NCBI GenBank assembly: GCA_944385575.1
Contig: CALWXT010000011.1
Location: 1-40,621 of the forward strand
Direction of reading: 5' to 3'
Origin: an uncultured Flavonifractor sp.
GTDB taxonomy: Bacteria; Bacillota; Clostridia; Oscillospirales; Oscillospiraceae
DNA length: 40,621 nt
Part shown: positions 7,745-16,113 of the stretch, piece by piece
How positions within the stretch are numbered: position 1 is the stretch's first letter
How the letters are laid out: every line of letters begins with the position of its first letter
Translations under genes and position numbers: made by a program
The notes under the pieces: generated by a model
Database searches by the model: none
Seen by the model: only the letters and a program-made list of their open reading frames with translations
Told to the model about the DNA's origin: nothing

Positions 7745-10723
7745 ATGGGAAAGAACAAGAGCAGACGGATCGCAGCCGGAGTACTGGCGGTTCTCCTGGC
7801 GCTGACTGTCTCCGGCTGCCGTCAGGAGGGTGAGACCCCGGCGGGCGCGCCGGAAGAACTGAACTTCACCCAGGCGGCGGATCTCACCGCCGGAGTGCTC
7901 CACACCGGAAGCTCCGGAGGCTGGCAGGATACCCTGAGCCATCTGGAATACAGCTCCCTGGCCAACGTGAATGCTCAGGAGCTGAAGGTGGAGGACGACT
8001 TCTCCGGCTGCAACCTGGTGATCGCTGACCCTGCGCTGCTGGAGGAGGAAAACTGGGAGGAGATCCGGCAGAAGCTGATGGATTATGTGCAGGCCGGCGG
8101 CCTGCTGGTGCTGGACAACTGCTTCTGGGATCAGTTCCCGGCGGAATTTCTGGGTATCTCCGGCGGGACCGCGCTGAACGGCATGCCCGCAGAGCTGACC
8201 TGGCCGGAGGTGGAGGAGAACCTCTCCGGTTTCCAGGAACTGATCCAGGACTTCGCGTTCCTCTATCCCAGCTACCGGGATGCCGAGACTCTGGCGGGGA
8301 AGGATTACGGCTATGGCTTTACCGTTACCACCGCCCGGGCTATCGCCATGCAGGGGGAGCTGGCCTTGTATACCCTCAACGACGTGGGGGAGGGACAGGT
8401 CATGCTTACCAACCCCATGCTGCCCAACAGCTATACCATCAACGGCCCCAGCCTGACGGCCAGCGAGGAGGGGCAGGAGCCCTTTGCCAACACCACCAAC
8501 AGCGGCAACCGGCTGTTTTACGGAAAGCTGCTGTCCTATTGCTCCATGGAGGAGTACGGCTATGCCGTGGAGCGGGTATATGGGCCTTTCGGCACCAACC
8601 CCGCCGCCTGGGAACTCCACTACGAGGAGATCACCGCTATCCGGGAGAACTCCGCCAAGCAGTTTGCCGACCTGGCGGTTGCAGCAGGACAGATCCCGTC
8701 CTACACCCTGGTGCGGGGCGCCTACTGGTGGCTGCTGCGGGCCGAGAGCGTCACTTATCTGGTGAATCAGAGCGACAGCAGCCTGGACTATGAGCTGGAC
8801 GAGTACGAGGGAATTTACTCCTCCGGCACCCACGTGGTGTGCGACAACGACTGGCTCAGCCAGGTGTGGGTGGAGAACACCATCAGCTATTTCAGCGACG
8901 ACGGCGGCTATACCGAGCGGGCCTATCCCACCATCGGGGACGTGGACGGCGACGGGGCCGACGAGCTGCTGTGCGGCAGCGGCGACGGACAATTCTACTG
9001 CTATGAGATTCTGGACAACGACCAGCGCTTTACGGTGGACACGCCGGTGTTCCTCGCCAATGAGGCGGGGGAGAGCCTGACGGTGTCCGGCGGCCACTCC
9101 GCTCCCGCCATCCTGGATGTGGACGGGGACGGAATCCCCGACGTGGTCTCCGGGGCTGGGGACGGCAAGCTCTACTGGCTCCGGGGCCTGGGCGACCTCA
9201 CCTTTGCGGAGCCCCAGCTGTTGCTGGACCCCGGCATGGGAGCGGTACAGATCTTCCCGGCGGCCGCCGACATGGACGGCGACGGGGTCACCGACCTGCT
9301 GGTGGGCTCCGCCGGCGGCGGGCTGGCCCTCTACAAGGGCAAGTCCGGCGGCGGATTCGGCAGCAAGCAGGCCATTTCCCTGCCGGAGGAGATCTCTGAT
9401 TGGGCGGCGCCCTGCGCTGTGGATCTGAACGGGGACGGCACCCTGGATATCGCCCTGGGCACCTTCCACGGCTATGTGGCCAAGCTGGTGCGGCAGGGGG
9501 ACAGCTACACCTTTACCGGCTATTTTGAAGGCGGGGAGGAAAACTACAAGGGCAACACCCACCTGAAATTCGGCAACAACTGCAAGCCGGTATTCTATGA
9601 TGTCAACGGCGACGGGGCCCTGGACCTGATCTGCGGCCAGCTGGAGTACGGCCTGCCCTGTCCCATCGATTCGGAATACTTCCCCTTCCGGGAGGAGCTC
9701 CAGGAGCAGATCGACTGGATGCAGGAAAACAACTACTACCTGGGGCCCCACGCCCTCACCCACTGGTACGCCTCGGAGGGGTATGAGGAGCGGGAGTTTG
9801 AGCGCCACATGGAGGCTCTGGCTTCCTATGGCGTGGATCTGGACCGGGTAGGCACCAACCAGCACACCTGGCACACCAGCGTGTACGGCCCGGCCCAGAC
9901 CTTCCTGGCCCAGTACGACAACGATATTTTGTGGAACTCCGGCTCGGAGATGCCCTGCGCCTCCGCATCCCCCCAGACGGCGGCGGAAAATGTGCTATCT
10001 CTGCCCTTCTTCCTGGAGGAGGACGGGGAGCCCACCATGCTGATGCTCAACGCCTCCACCATCTACTACAAGGGGGAGGAGTGGAGCGACCTGTCCGCCA
10101 AATACGGCGTGCCGGTGTGCTTCTACTACCACTGCGACTGGATTTACAAGGATGACACCGAGGCAAAGAAGGTCATTCAGGCTATGTCCGATTTCCTGGA
10201 CAAGCACGGCTATACCTGTATTACCGAGGATCAGCTGGCCTGCGCCTCCGCCGCCGCCCTCAATACGGCGGTGACTGCGTCGATGGACGGGGAGAGCGGA
10301 GCCATCCGGCTGTCCGCGTCCACCCTGCGTACCGACCTGGCCCTGTACGATGAAAGCTATCAGAATTCCGTGGGCGTGAAGCTCACCTTCGGGGAGGGCC
10401 ATTCCGCCTCTGACTACGCCACCGACGCCACGGTGTGGCGGCAGGAGGGCAACAGCCTCTATCTGTCCCTGGACAAGGACGCCACTGTCTGGAAGGGACA
10501 GCGGGAGGGCACCTACCTGCGGCAGGTCAATCTGCCTGCAAGCCTGACCTGGGAGGGAGACACCCTGACCGTCGACTTTGCCGAGGGCGGCCTGATGGAA
10601 GTACAGGTGGAGGGCAGCGTGTCCACCCCCTCCGAGGGCTGGACCATGACCCGGGAAGGGGAGCGGACCACCCTGACCAAGCGGGGAGACGCCGACACCC
10701 TGGTGCTCCACTTTTGGGAGTAA
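7745..10723 (+). CDS. Secreted lipoprotein with five Ca-binding FG-GAP/VCBS-like repeats and a deacetylase-like C-terminal part
   Basis: 992-residue lipoprotein: basic N-terminus, hydrophobic core and lipobox LTVSGC with Cys25 as the lipidation site. Residues about 30-330 include a ThuA/glutaminase-like alpha/beta segment (LMDYVQAGGLLVLDN). The middle carries five DxDGDGxxD or DxNGDGxxD calcium loops beginning at Asp399, 458, 509, 560 and 619, spaced 51-59 residues, as in FG-GAP/VCBS beta-propeller blades. After residue 640 comes a segment with HALTH (His669, His673), reminiscent of the HxxxH metal pair of NodB-type polysaccharide deacetylases, and VCFYYHCDWIYKDD. The C-terminal 130 residues look beta-rich. 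It is first in the operon, 26 bases before the first ligase gene. A surface role in modifying or binding the polymer is inferred. The deacetylase call is tentative because a TFDDG motif is not seen. Confidence 0.75.
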   Translation: MGKNKSRRIAAGVLAVLLALTVSGCRQEGETPAGAPEELNFTQAADLTAGVLHTGSSGGWQDTLSHLEYSSLANVNAQELKVEDDFSGCNLVIADPALLEEENWEEIRQKLMDYVQAGGLLVLDNCFWDQFPAEFLGISGGTALNGMPAELTWPEVEENLSGFQELIQDFAFLYPSYRDAETLAGKDYGYGFTVTTARAIAMQGELALYTLNDVGEGQVMLTNPMLPNSYTINGPSLTASEEGQEPFANTTNSGNRLFYGKLLSYCSMEEYGYAVERVYGPFGTNPAAWELHYEEITAIRENSAKQFADLAVAAGQIPSYTLVRGAYWWLLRAESVTYLVNQSDSSLDYELDEYEGIYSSGTHVVCDNDWLSQVWVENTISYFSDDGGYTERAYPTIGDVDGDGADELLCGSGDGQFYCYEILDNDQRFTVDTPVFLANEAGESLTVSGGHSAPAILDVDGDGIPDVVSGAGDGKLYWLRGLGDLTFAEPQLLLDPGMGAVQIFPAAADMDGDGVTDLLVGSAGGGLALYKGKSGGGFGSKQAISLPEEISDWAAPCAVDLNGDGTLDIALGTFHGYVAKLVRQGDSYTFTGYFEGGEENYKGNTHLKFGNNCKPVFYDVNGDGALDLICGQLEYGLPCPIDSEYFPFREELQEQIDWMQENNYYLGPHALTHWYASEGYEEREFERHMEALASYGVDLDRVGTNQHTWHTSVYGPAQTFLAQYDNDILWNSGSEMPCASASPQTAAENVLSLPFFLEEDGEPTMLMLNASTIYYKGEEWSDLSAKYGVPVCFYYHCDWIYKDDTEAKKVIQAMSDFLDKHGYTCITEDQLACASAAALNTAVTASMDGESGAIRLSASTLRTDLALYDESYQNSVGVKLTFGEGHSASDYATDATVWRQEGNSLYLSLDKDATVWKGQREGTYLRQVNLPASLTWEGDTLTVDFAEGGLMEVQVEGSVSTPSEGWTMTREGERTTLTKRGDADTLVLHFWE

Positions 10724-10749
10724 ACACAAGAAATAGAAGGTGCGAGAAT

Positions 10750-12267
10750 ATGAGTAATTCTGCCGTCCGCCTGCTGGAGCGCGCCGCGGCGCGCTGGCCG
10801 GAGCGGGTCTATGTAGAGGAAGAAGAAGGCAGCCTGACCTACGGCGGTATGCTGGGACGGGCGCGGGCCATCGGCACCGCCCTGCTGGGTGACCGGCGGC
10901 CGGTGGTGGTCTATCTGCCCAAGAGCATCGACGCCCTGTCGGCGTTTTTCGGAGCCATGTGCGCCGGGCGGCCCTACGCCCCGGTGGACGCCCACATCCC
11001 CATGGCCCGGCTGGAGAAGATCGTGGAGAGCCTCCGCCCGGCCTATGTGGTCACCAACGAGGCCCTGCTGCCCAATCTGGAGGGGGTACAGCTGGGAGAC
11101 ACCAAGGCGGTGCTGCTGTCCCAGCTGGAGGGGACGGCGGTAAACGAAGAAGCGGTGGAGGAGGCTATCTCCGCCGTCATCGACACCGATCCCATCTATG
11201 TGATGTACACCTCCGGCTCCACCGGCACTCCTAAGGGCGTGACCATCCCTCACCGGGGCATCCTGGACTACGCCGACTGGGTGGTGGACACATTCGCCTT
11301 TGACGAGACCACCGTCATGGCCAACCAGGCCCCCTTCTACTTCGACAACTCCACCTTCGATATCTACGGTACCCTGCGGTGCGGCGGCAAGCTGTTCCTC
11401 ACCCCGGAGAGCCTGTTCCTGTTCCCCTTGAAGCTGCCCGAGTATCTGGAGGCCCACCACATCACCTCCATCTTCTGGGTGCCCACGGTGATGATCAACG
11501 TGGCCAACGCCGGGGCTTTGGAGGGACACCCCCTGCCGGAGCTGAAAAACGTGGCCTTCTGCGGGGAGGTCATGCCCAACACCCAGCTGAACATCTGGCG
11601 GAAAGCCCTGCCCCACTGTGCCTACGCCAACCTGTACGGTCCCACCGAGATCACCGACGTGTGCTGTTACTACAAGGTGGACCGGCCCTTTGAAAACCAC
11701 GAGAGCCTGCCCATCGGCAAGGCCTGCGAGAACATGCGGGTGCACATCCTCACCGACGACGGCAAGGAGGCGGCGCCCGGGGAGACCGGGGAGCTGTGCG
11801 TGCTGGGCAGCGGTGTGGCCCTGGGCTACTGGAACAACCCCGAGCAGACCCAGAAAGCCTTCTGCCTCAATCCCCTCAGCCCTGCCTTCCCGGAGCGGAT
11901 GTACCGCACCGGCGACCTGGCCCAGTGGGGAGAAGATGGGCTCATCCGCTTCCTGGGTCGGAAGGACAGCCAGATCAAGCTGAAGGGCAACCGCATCGAG
12001 CTGGGGGAGATCGAATCGGCGGCCATGTGCGTCCCCGGCGTGGAGAACGCCTGCGCCATCTTTGACGCTCCGGCGGAGCGCATCGTCCTCTTTGTGGAGG
12101 GCGGACAGGGAATGAACCTGCGGCAGATGAACAAACAGCTCAAGGGGTACATCCCCCAGTACATGCTGCCGGGCAAGCTGGTGTGCATGGACAAGCTGCC
12201 CCACACCGCCAACGACAAGATTGACCGGGTGCGCCTGAAGGCCACCCTGGCAGAGGAGAATGTGTGA
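10750..12267 (+). CDS. DltA-like amino acid:carrier-protein ligase 1
   Basis: 505-residue adenylation enzyme that should form an aminoacyl-adenylate with ATP and load it onto a phosphopantetheinyl carrier. Core motifs: P-loop YTSGSTGTPKG, the amino-group-binding Asp199 in YFDNSTFDIYG, NLYGPTEIT, YRTGDLA, the hinge GRKDSQIKLKGNRIELGEIE and the catalytic Lys490 in NDKIDR. It is a free-standing domain of DltA size. Residue 271 in AFCGEVMP is Cys, the residue found in D-alanine-activating DltA at this point of the pocket, so D-alanine is a reasonable substrate guess. ATG 10750 follows AGAAGG. Its stop overlaps the next ligase start as TGATG, so the pair is translationally coupled. Confidence 0.9.
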   Translation: MSNSAVRLLERAAARWPERVYVEEEEGSLTYGGMLGRARAIGTALLGDRRPVVVYLPKSIDALSAFFGAMCAGRPYAPVDAHIPMARLEKIVESLRPAYVVTNEALLPNLEGVQLGDTKAVLLSQLEGTAVNEEAVEEAISAVIDTDPIYVMYTSGSTGTPKGVTIPHRGILDYADWVVDTFAFDETTVMANQAPFYFDNSTFDIYGTLRCGGKLFLTPESLFLFPLKLPEYLEAHHITSIFWVPTVMINVANAGALEGHPLPELKNVAFCGEVMPNTQLNIWRKALPHCAYANLYGPTEITDVCCYYKVDRPFENHESLPIGKACENMRVHILTDDGKEAAPGETGELCVLGSGVALGYWNNPEQTQKAFCLNPLSPAFPERMYRTGDLAQWGEDGLIRFLGRKDSQIKLKGNRIELGEIESAAMCVPGVENACAIFDAPAERIVLFVEGGQGMNLRQMNKQLKGYIPQYMLPGKLVCMDKLPHTANDKIDRVRLKATLAEENV

Positions 12268-13787
12268 TGCTGAATTCCGCGGCCAGATGGCTGGCAACCA
12301 CCGCCGCCCGCTTCCCGGAGCGGATAGGTGTGGAAGATGAATGGGGCACCATGACCTGGCGCGAGCTGGAGACTGCCGTGGAGCGTGTTTCCACCGCCAT
12401 GCTGGAGCTGGGAGTGGAACGGAACCAGCCGGTGCTGGTCTACCTGCCCAAGAGCCGGGAGAGCGTGGCTACCTTCCTGGCTGCCCTGTACGCCGGGTGC
12501 CCCTACGCCCCGGTGGATTACGCCATCCCCATGGAGCGGCTGGCCCGCACCCTGGAAAACCTGCGCCCCGCCCTGGTGGTCACCGATGAGGCGGGCATGG
12601 AAAAGCTGGGCGGGCTGGAGCTGGGGGAGAGCAAGGCTGTGCTCTACACCGATCTGGCCGCCAAAGGGGCCGACCATGAGCAGGTGATGGCTGCCCTGAA
12701 CGCCGTCATTGATACCGACCCTTGCTATGTTATGTATACTTCCGGTTCCACCGGCGTGCCCAAGGGAGTTACCGTGCCCCACCGTGGAGTATTGGAGTAC
12801 GCCCAGGCGGTGGTGGACACCTTCGGCCTTACCGAGGATTCGGTGATGGGCCTCCAGTCCGGGTTCCACTTCGACAACAGCGTGTTCGACATCTACGGCT
12901 GCCTGATGACCGGGGCCAAGCTGGTCATCATCCCGGAGATTCTGTTTATGTACCCCCACAAGCTGATGGACCTGATGGAGGAAAAGAAGGTCACCTGCGT
13001 GTTCTGGGTGCCTACGGTGATGATCTCGGTGGCCAACGCCGGTGCCCTGGAGGGCCGGGAGCTGCCCGACCTGAAGACCATCGTGTTTGCCGGGGAGGTC
13101 ATGCCCAATAAGCAGCTCAACGTCTGGCGGCGTGCCCTGCCCGGCCGGATGTACGTCAACCTGTACGGCCCCACCGAGATCACGGTGGACTGCACCTGCT
13201 ACATTGTGGACCGGGAATTTGACGACGCCGATCCCCTGCCCATCGGCAAGCCCTGGCGGGGTGCCCGGGTGCTGCTGCTGAAGGAGGACAACACCCCCGC
13301 CGCTGTGGGCGAGGAGGGGGAGATCTGCGTACTGGGCAGCGGTGTGGCCCTGGGCTACTGGAACGCCCCCGAGCAGACCGCCAAGGCCTTCGTGCGTAAT
13401 CCCTTGAACCCGGATTATCCGGAGATCATGTACCGAACCGGCGACCTGGGCAAGTGGGATCAGGAGGGCAACATCCTGTTCTGCGGGCGGCGGGATCACC
13501 AGTTCAAGCTGCGGGGCAACCGCATCGAGCTGGGGGACATCGAGACCGCCGCCGCCACCCTGGAGGGTGTGGACAAGGTGTGCGCCCTCTTTGATGAGGT
13601 CAACCAGGAGATCATCCTGGCGGTGGAGACCAAAGCGGCCCTCCAGCTGCGGAAGGTGAACCTGGCTCTGGGCAAGCTGATCCCCAAATACATGCTGCCC
13701 AAGCGGCTGGAGCTCTTTGAGGAGCTTCCCCTTACTCCCAACCGGAAGATCGACCGGGTGGGCTTGAAGAAACAGTTGATCGGTTAA
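12267..13787 (+). CDS. DltA-like amino acid:carrier-protein ligase 2
   Basis: 506-residue paralogue of the preceding enzyme with the full adenylation set: YTSGSTGVPKG, Asp203 in HFDNSVFDIYG, NLYGPTEIT, YRTGDLG, GRRDHQFKLRGNRIELGDIE and Lys494 in NRKIDR. The pocket position that is Cys271 in ligase 1 is Ala275 here (VFAGEVMP), so the two enzymes probably differ in amino acid or in stereochemistry. Start ATG 12267 is chosen with AGAGGAG 8 bases upstream; a GTG directly before it is possible. Short stretches are nearly identical in DNA to ligase 1 (for example 11800-11850 versus 13329-13379), suggesting tandem duplication. The following gene supplies the only carrier protein in the operon. Confidence 0.9.
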   Translation: MLNSAARWLATTAARFPERIGVEDEWGTMTWRELETAVERVSTAMLELGVERNQPVLVYLPKSRESVATFLAALYAGCPYAPVDYAIPMERLARTLENLRPALVVTDEAGMEKLGGLELGESKAVLYTDLAAKGADHEQVMAALNAVIDTDPCYVMYTSGSTGVPKGVTVPHRGVLEYAQAVVDTFGLTEDSVMGLQSGFHFDNSVFDIYGCLMTGAKLVIIPEILFMYPHKLMDLMEEKKVTCVFWVPTVMISVANAGALEGRELPDLKTIVFAGEVMPNKQLNVWRRALPGRMYVNLYGPTEITVDCTCYIVDREFDDADPLPIGKPWRGARVLLLKEDNTPAAVGEEGEICVLGSGVALGYWNAPEQTAKAFVRNPLNPDYPEIMYRTGDLGKWDQEGNILFCGRRDHQFKLRGNRIELGDIETAAATLEGVDKVCALFDEVNQEIILAVETKAALQLRKVNLALGKLIPKYMLPKRLELFEELPLTPNRKIDRVGLKKQLIG

Positions 13788-13812
13788 GATATCAGACAGG
13801 AGGACAAGACCA

Positions 13813-14061
13813 ATGAACGTAATGGAGCAGATCTGCGAGTTTGTGAAGGAACACTTTGAGATCGGGGACGACCCCGACTTCGGCCTGGACGTGAACCTGT
13901 TTGACGAGGGGTTCGTGGATTCCCTGGGCGCTACCGAGATCGTCCTTTATATCGAGGAGGCCTTCGGCGTGCAGATCACCCAGAAGGATATCATCCTCTA
14001 TCCCATGAACACCGTCCGGGAGATCGCCCAGGTGGTGGAGCGGAAGCTGGGGGAGCAGTAA
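13813..14061 (+). CDS. Acyl/aminoacyl carrier protein, DltC-like
   Basis: 82-residue acidic four-helix carrier protein. Ser37 in FVDSLGATEI is the predicted phosphopantetheine attachment site. The length and the NLFDEGFVDS lead-in resemble DltC and stand-alone ACPs. Start ATG 13813 with AGGAGG at 13798-13803. It lies between two ligases and the MBOAT gene, so it should accept aminoacyl groups from one or both ligases and present them to the membrane acyltransferase at the inner face of the membrane. No phosphopantetheinyl transferase gene is in the window; a housekeeping enzyme would be needed. Confidence 0.9.
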   Translation: MNVMEQICEFVKEHFEIGDDPDFGLDVNLFDEGFVDSLGATEIVLYIEEAFGVQITQKDIILYPMNTVREIAQVVERKLGEQ

Positions 14062-14067
14062 GGGTCC

Positions 14068-15222
14068 ATGTGGTATTTGCAAGTAGATACCCTGACTTTT
14101 ATCCTGGGCGCTACCCTGCTATACGGAGTGTTGGCCGCCGTGGCGGGCCGGATTTGGCCCAACCGGCGGCTGACGCCCTTTCTGCTGGTTTTTGACCTGG
14201 GGCTGCTGCTCTATGTGTCCAGAGAGCTGACCGCCTTCTACGTGGTCTACACCCTGGTCACCTATGCCATGCTGCGGGTGCTGAAGGCGGCAAAGGGCGA
14301 GGGGCTCCGGCGGGGACTGTTCGTGGTCTTCTGCCTGCTGTGCGCTTCCCCCTTCCTCTACGCCCGGTTCGCCCTGCTGCTGCCGGTGCTGCCGGCCATC
14401 TTCACCTTGGTGGGCTTTGCCTATAATATGCTCAAGGCCATTGATGCGGTGTTTTATGTCTACTATGCCGACAAGGATATCCCCCTCATCGCCTACGCCA
14501 ATTTCCTGCTGTTTTTCCCGGTGATGACCTCGGGACCCATCCTGCGCTACCGGGACTTTGAGCAGTATTATCTCAAGCCCCGGCCGGTGACGGCGCCTGT
14601 GGCTACAGCGGCGGTCAAGCGGTTCATCTGGGGCATGTTTCAAAAGATGGTGCTGGTGGCGCTGCTCAGCCAGGTGCTCACCCGGCTGCTGGAGGCCCGG
14701 CTGTGCCTGCCGGTGAGCCTGGGGCTTATCGTGGTGTGCTACGCATCCCTGTTCTTCGACCTGTCGGGTTACAGTGATATCGCCATCTCGGTGGCCGCCT
14801 TTACCGGCTTCGTGGTGCCGGAGAACTTCAAGAACCCCCTCTCCGCCGCCAGCTTCACCCAGTTCTGGCGGAAGTGGCACGTCACCCTCAGCGACTGGAT
14901 CCGGGAGCACATCTTCGTGGTGGTCAACGGCAAGCGGCTGAGCAAGTGGATGGGGGCTGCCATCGGCATGGGCACCATGGTGGTCATGAGCCTGTGGCAT
15001 GAGTTCAGCATCGGCTCCATCCTCAACGGCGTGTACATGGGCTCCTTCCTGGCCATCGAGAATCTGTTCGGCCTGTCCACCGTGGACAAGCGGCGCACCT
15101 CCAAGTGGATCTTCTGGGGCCGCTGCCTGCTGGTCAGCTTCTTCTTCGGAATCAACGCGCTGTCCTTCTATATGGACGCCGGGCAGCTCTTTGAGGTGCT
15201 GAAAGGACTGGTGCGCCTATGA
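14068..15222 (+). CDS. DltB-like MBOAT acyltransferase
   Basis: 384-residue polytopic membrane protein of the membrane-bound O-acyltransferase family, with roughly ten hydrophobic segments. It has the FFPVMTSGPILRYRDF signature, the QFWRKWHVTLSDWIREHIF block with His271, and the catalytic His311 in MSLWHEFS (usually WHG in DltB and AlgI). In the Dlt pathway this protein takes the aminoacyl group from the carrier and moves it across the membrane. The start ATG 14068 is only 6 bases after the carrier stop; its stop overlaps the next gene as ATGA. There is no DltX-like small membrane protein gene nearby. AlgI-type acetylation is the alternative family role, but the carrier and ligases favour aminoacylation. 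Confidence 0.9.
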   Translation: MWYLQVDTLTFILGATLLYGVLAAVAGRIWPNRRLTPFLLVFDLGLLLYVSRELTAFYVVYTLVTYAMLRVLKAAKGEGLRRGLFVVFCLLCASPFLYARFALLLPVLPAIFTLVGFAYNMLKAIDAVFYVYYADKDIPLIAYANFLLFFPVMTSGPILRYRDFEQYYLKPRPVTAPVATAAVKRFIWGMFQKMVLVALLSQVLTRLLEARLCLPVSLGLIVVCYASLFFDLSGYSDIAISVAAFTGFVVPENFKNPLSAASFTQFWRKWHVTLSDWIREHIFVVVNGKRLSKWMGAAIGMGTMVVMSLWHEFSIGSILNGVYMGSFLAIENLFGLSTVDKRRTSKWIFWGRCLLVSFFFGINALSFYMDAGQLFEVLKGLVRL

Positions 15223-16112
15223 GATTTGTAAAAGCATTGGGGCGCTATGCCTTCCTGCTCCTGCTGGCGGCAGCCCTGCTGGCGGGGGATCTGATCCTCA
15301 CCAAAATCAACCCCGTGAAGGACATGACCTGCGTGTGGCGCAACGATTTCGAGCTCATTCAGGTGGCCAATCCGGACATGACCTTCGATAAGGTGTTTTA
15401 CGGCAGCAGCGCCGTCACCGCCTCCTACATCGAGGGGCGCAACGACACGGGCTATGCCAATCTGGGCATCGACTACGGCACGGTGAAAGATCTGTACGAG
15501 ATGCTGGAACAGGGCTGGGTGACCATCAACAGTGACCTGGTCATCGGTATGAACGAGATCTTTTTCCTGGACACCCTGCCCACCAACGAGACCTATCCCT
15601 GGCATCGGGAGTGGTATGAGCCCTATGTCTACTTTCACCGGGACCGGCTCAACCGGCTCATTACCCTGGGGCTGGACAGCATGATGGACGGCGGTTCCTT
15701 CTTCTACGCCGACACATCGACCCAGCAGCGGACGGTGTACCGGGGTGCTCTCTCCGATGAGGACCTGCAAAAGAGTATCGACAGCATGGTGGAGCGGTTC
15801 GGCAACGTGACCCTGGACGACTGCAAGGAGAACTTTGCCGCCCTGGAGCAGCTGGTCGCCTACTGCGAGGAGCACGGCATCCGCCTGCGGGGGGTGTGGA
15901 TGCCCTGGAACGAGAAAATGGAGATCTATCCTGCGGCTCAGGCCATCATGGATCACGCCGACGAAATGCTGGCGGAGATGGGGATAGAAGTGCTGGATCT
16001 GACCCGGGCGGTGCCGGTGCAGTATTTCCATGACACCGGGCACCTGGACTACGACACCGGGGCGCCCTGGTTTACCGACTTTATCGACCCCTGGCTGGCG
16101 GAGGAGGGCTGA
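15219..16112 (+). CDS. DltD-like membrane-anchored SGNH protein
   Basis: 297-residue protein with one N-terminal membrane helix (residues about 9-28) and an extracellular domain. The nucleophile block reads FYGSSAVTAS with Ser64 as candidate catalytic serine, and the C-terminal DxxH dyad is Asp272/His275 in HDTGHLD, matching SGNH/DltD enzymes. DltD-type proteins act outside the membrane to hand the acyl or aminoacyl group to the polymer. The start overlaps the MBOAT stop (ATGA) with AAAGGA upstream. It is shorter than typical DltD (about 400 aa), so it may be closer to the AlgX/AlgJ-like partners of MBOAT proteins. The coupled MBOAT plus SGNH pair is typical of extracellular polymer acylation systems. 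Confidence 0.8.
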   Translation: MRFVKALGRYAFLLLLAAALLAGDLILTKINPVKDMTCVWRNDFELIQVANPDMTFDKVFYGSSAVTASYIEGRNDTGYANLGIDYGTVKDLYEMLEQGWVTINSDLVIGMNEIFFLDTLPTNETYPWHREWYEPYVYFHRDRLNRLITLGLDSMMDGGSFFYADTSTQQRTVYRGALSDEDLQKSIDSMVERFGNVTLDDCKENFAALEQLVAYCEEHGIRLRGVWMPWNEKMEIYPAAQAIMDHADEMLAEMGIEVLDLTRAVPVQYFHDTGHLDYDTGAPWFTDFIDPWLAEEG

Positions 16113-16113
16113 C

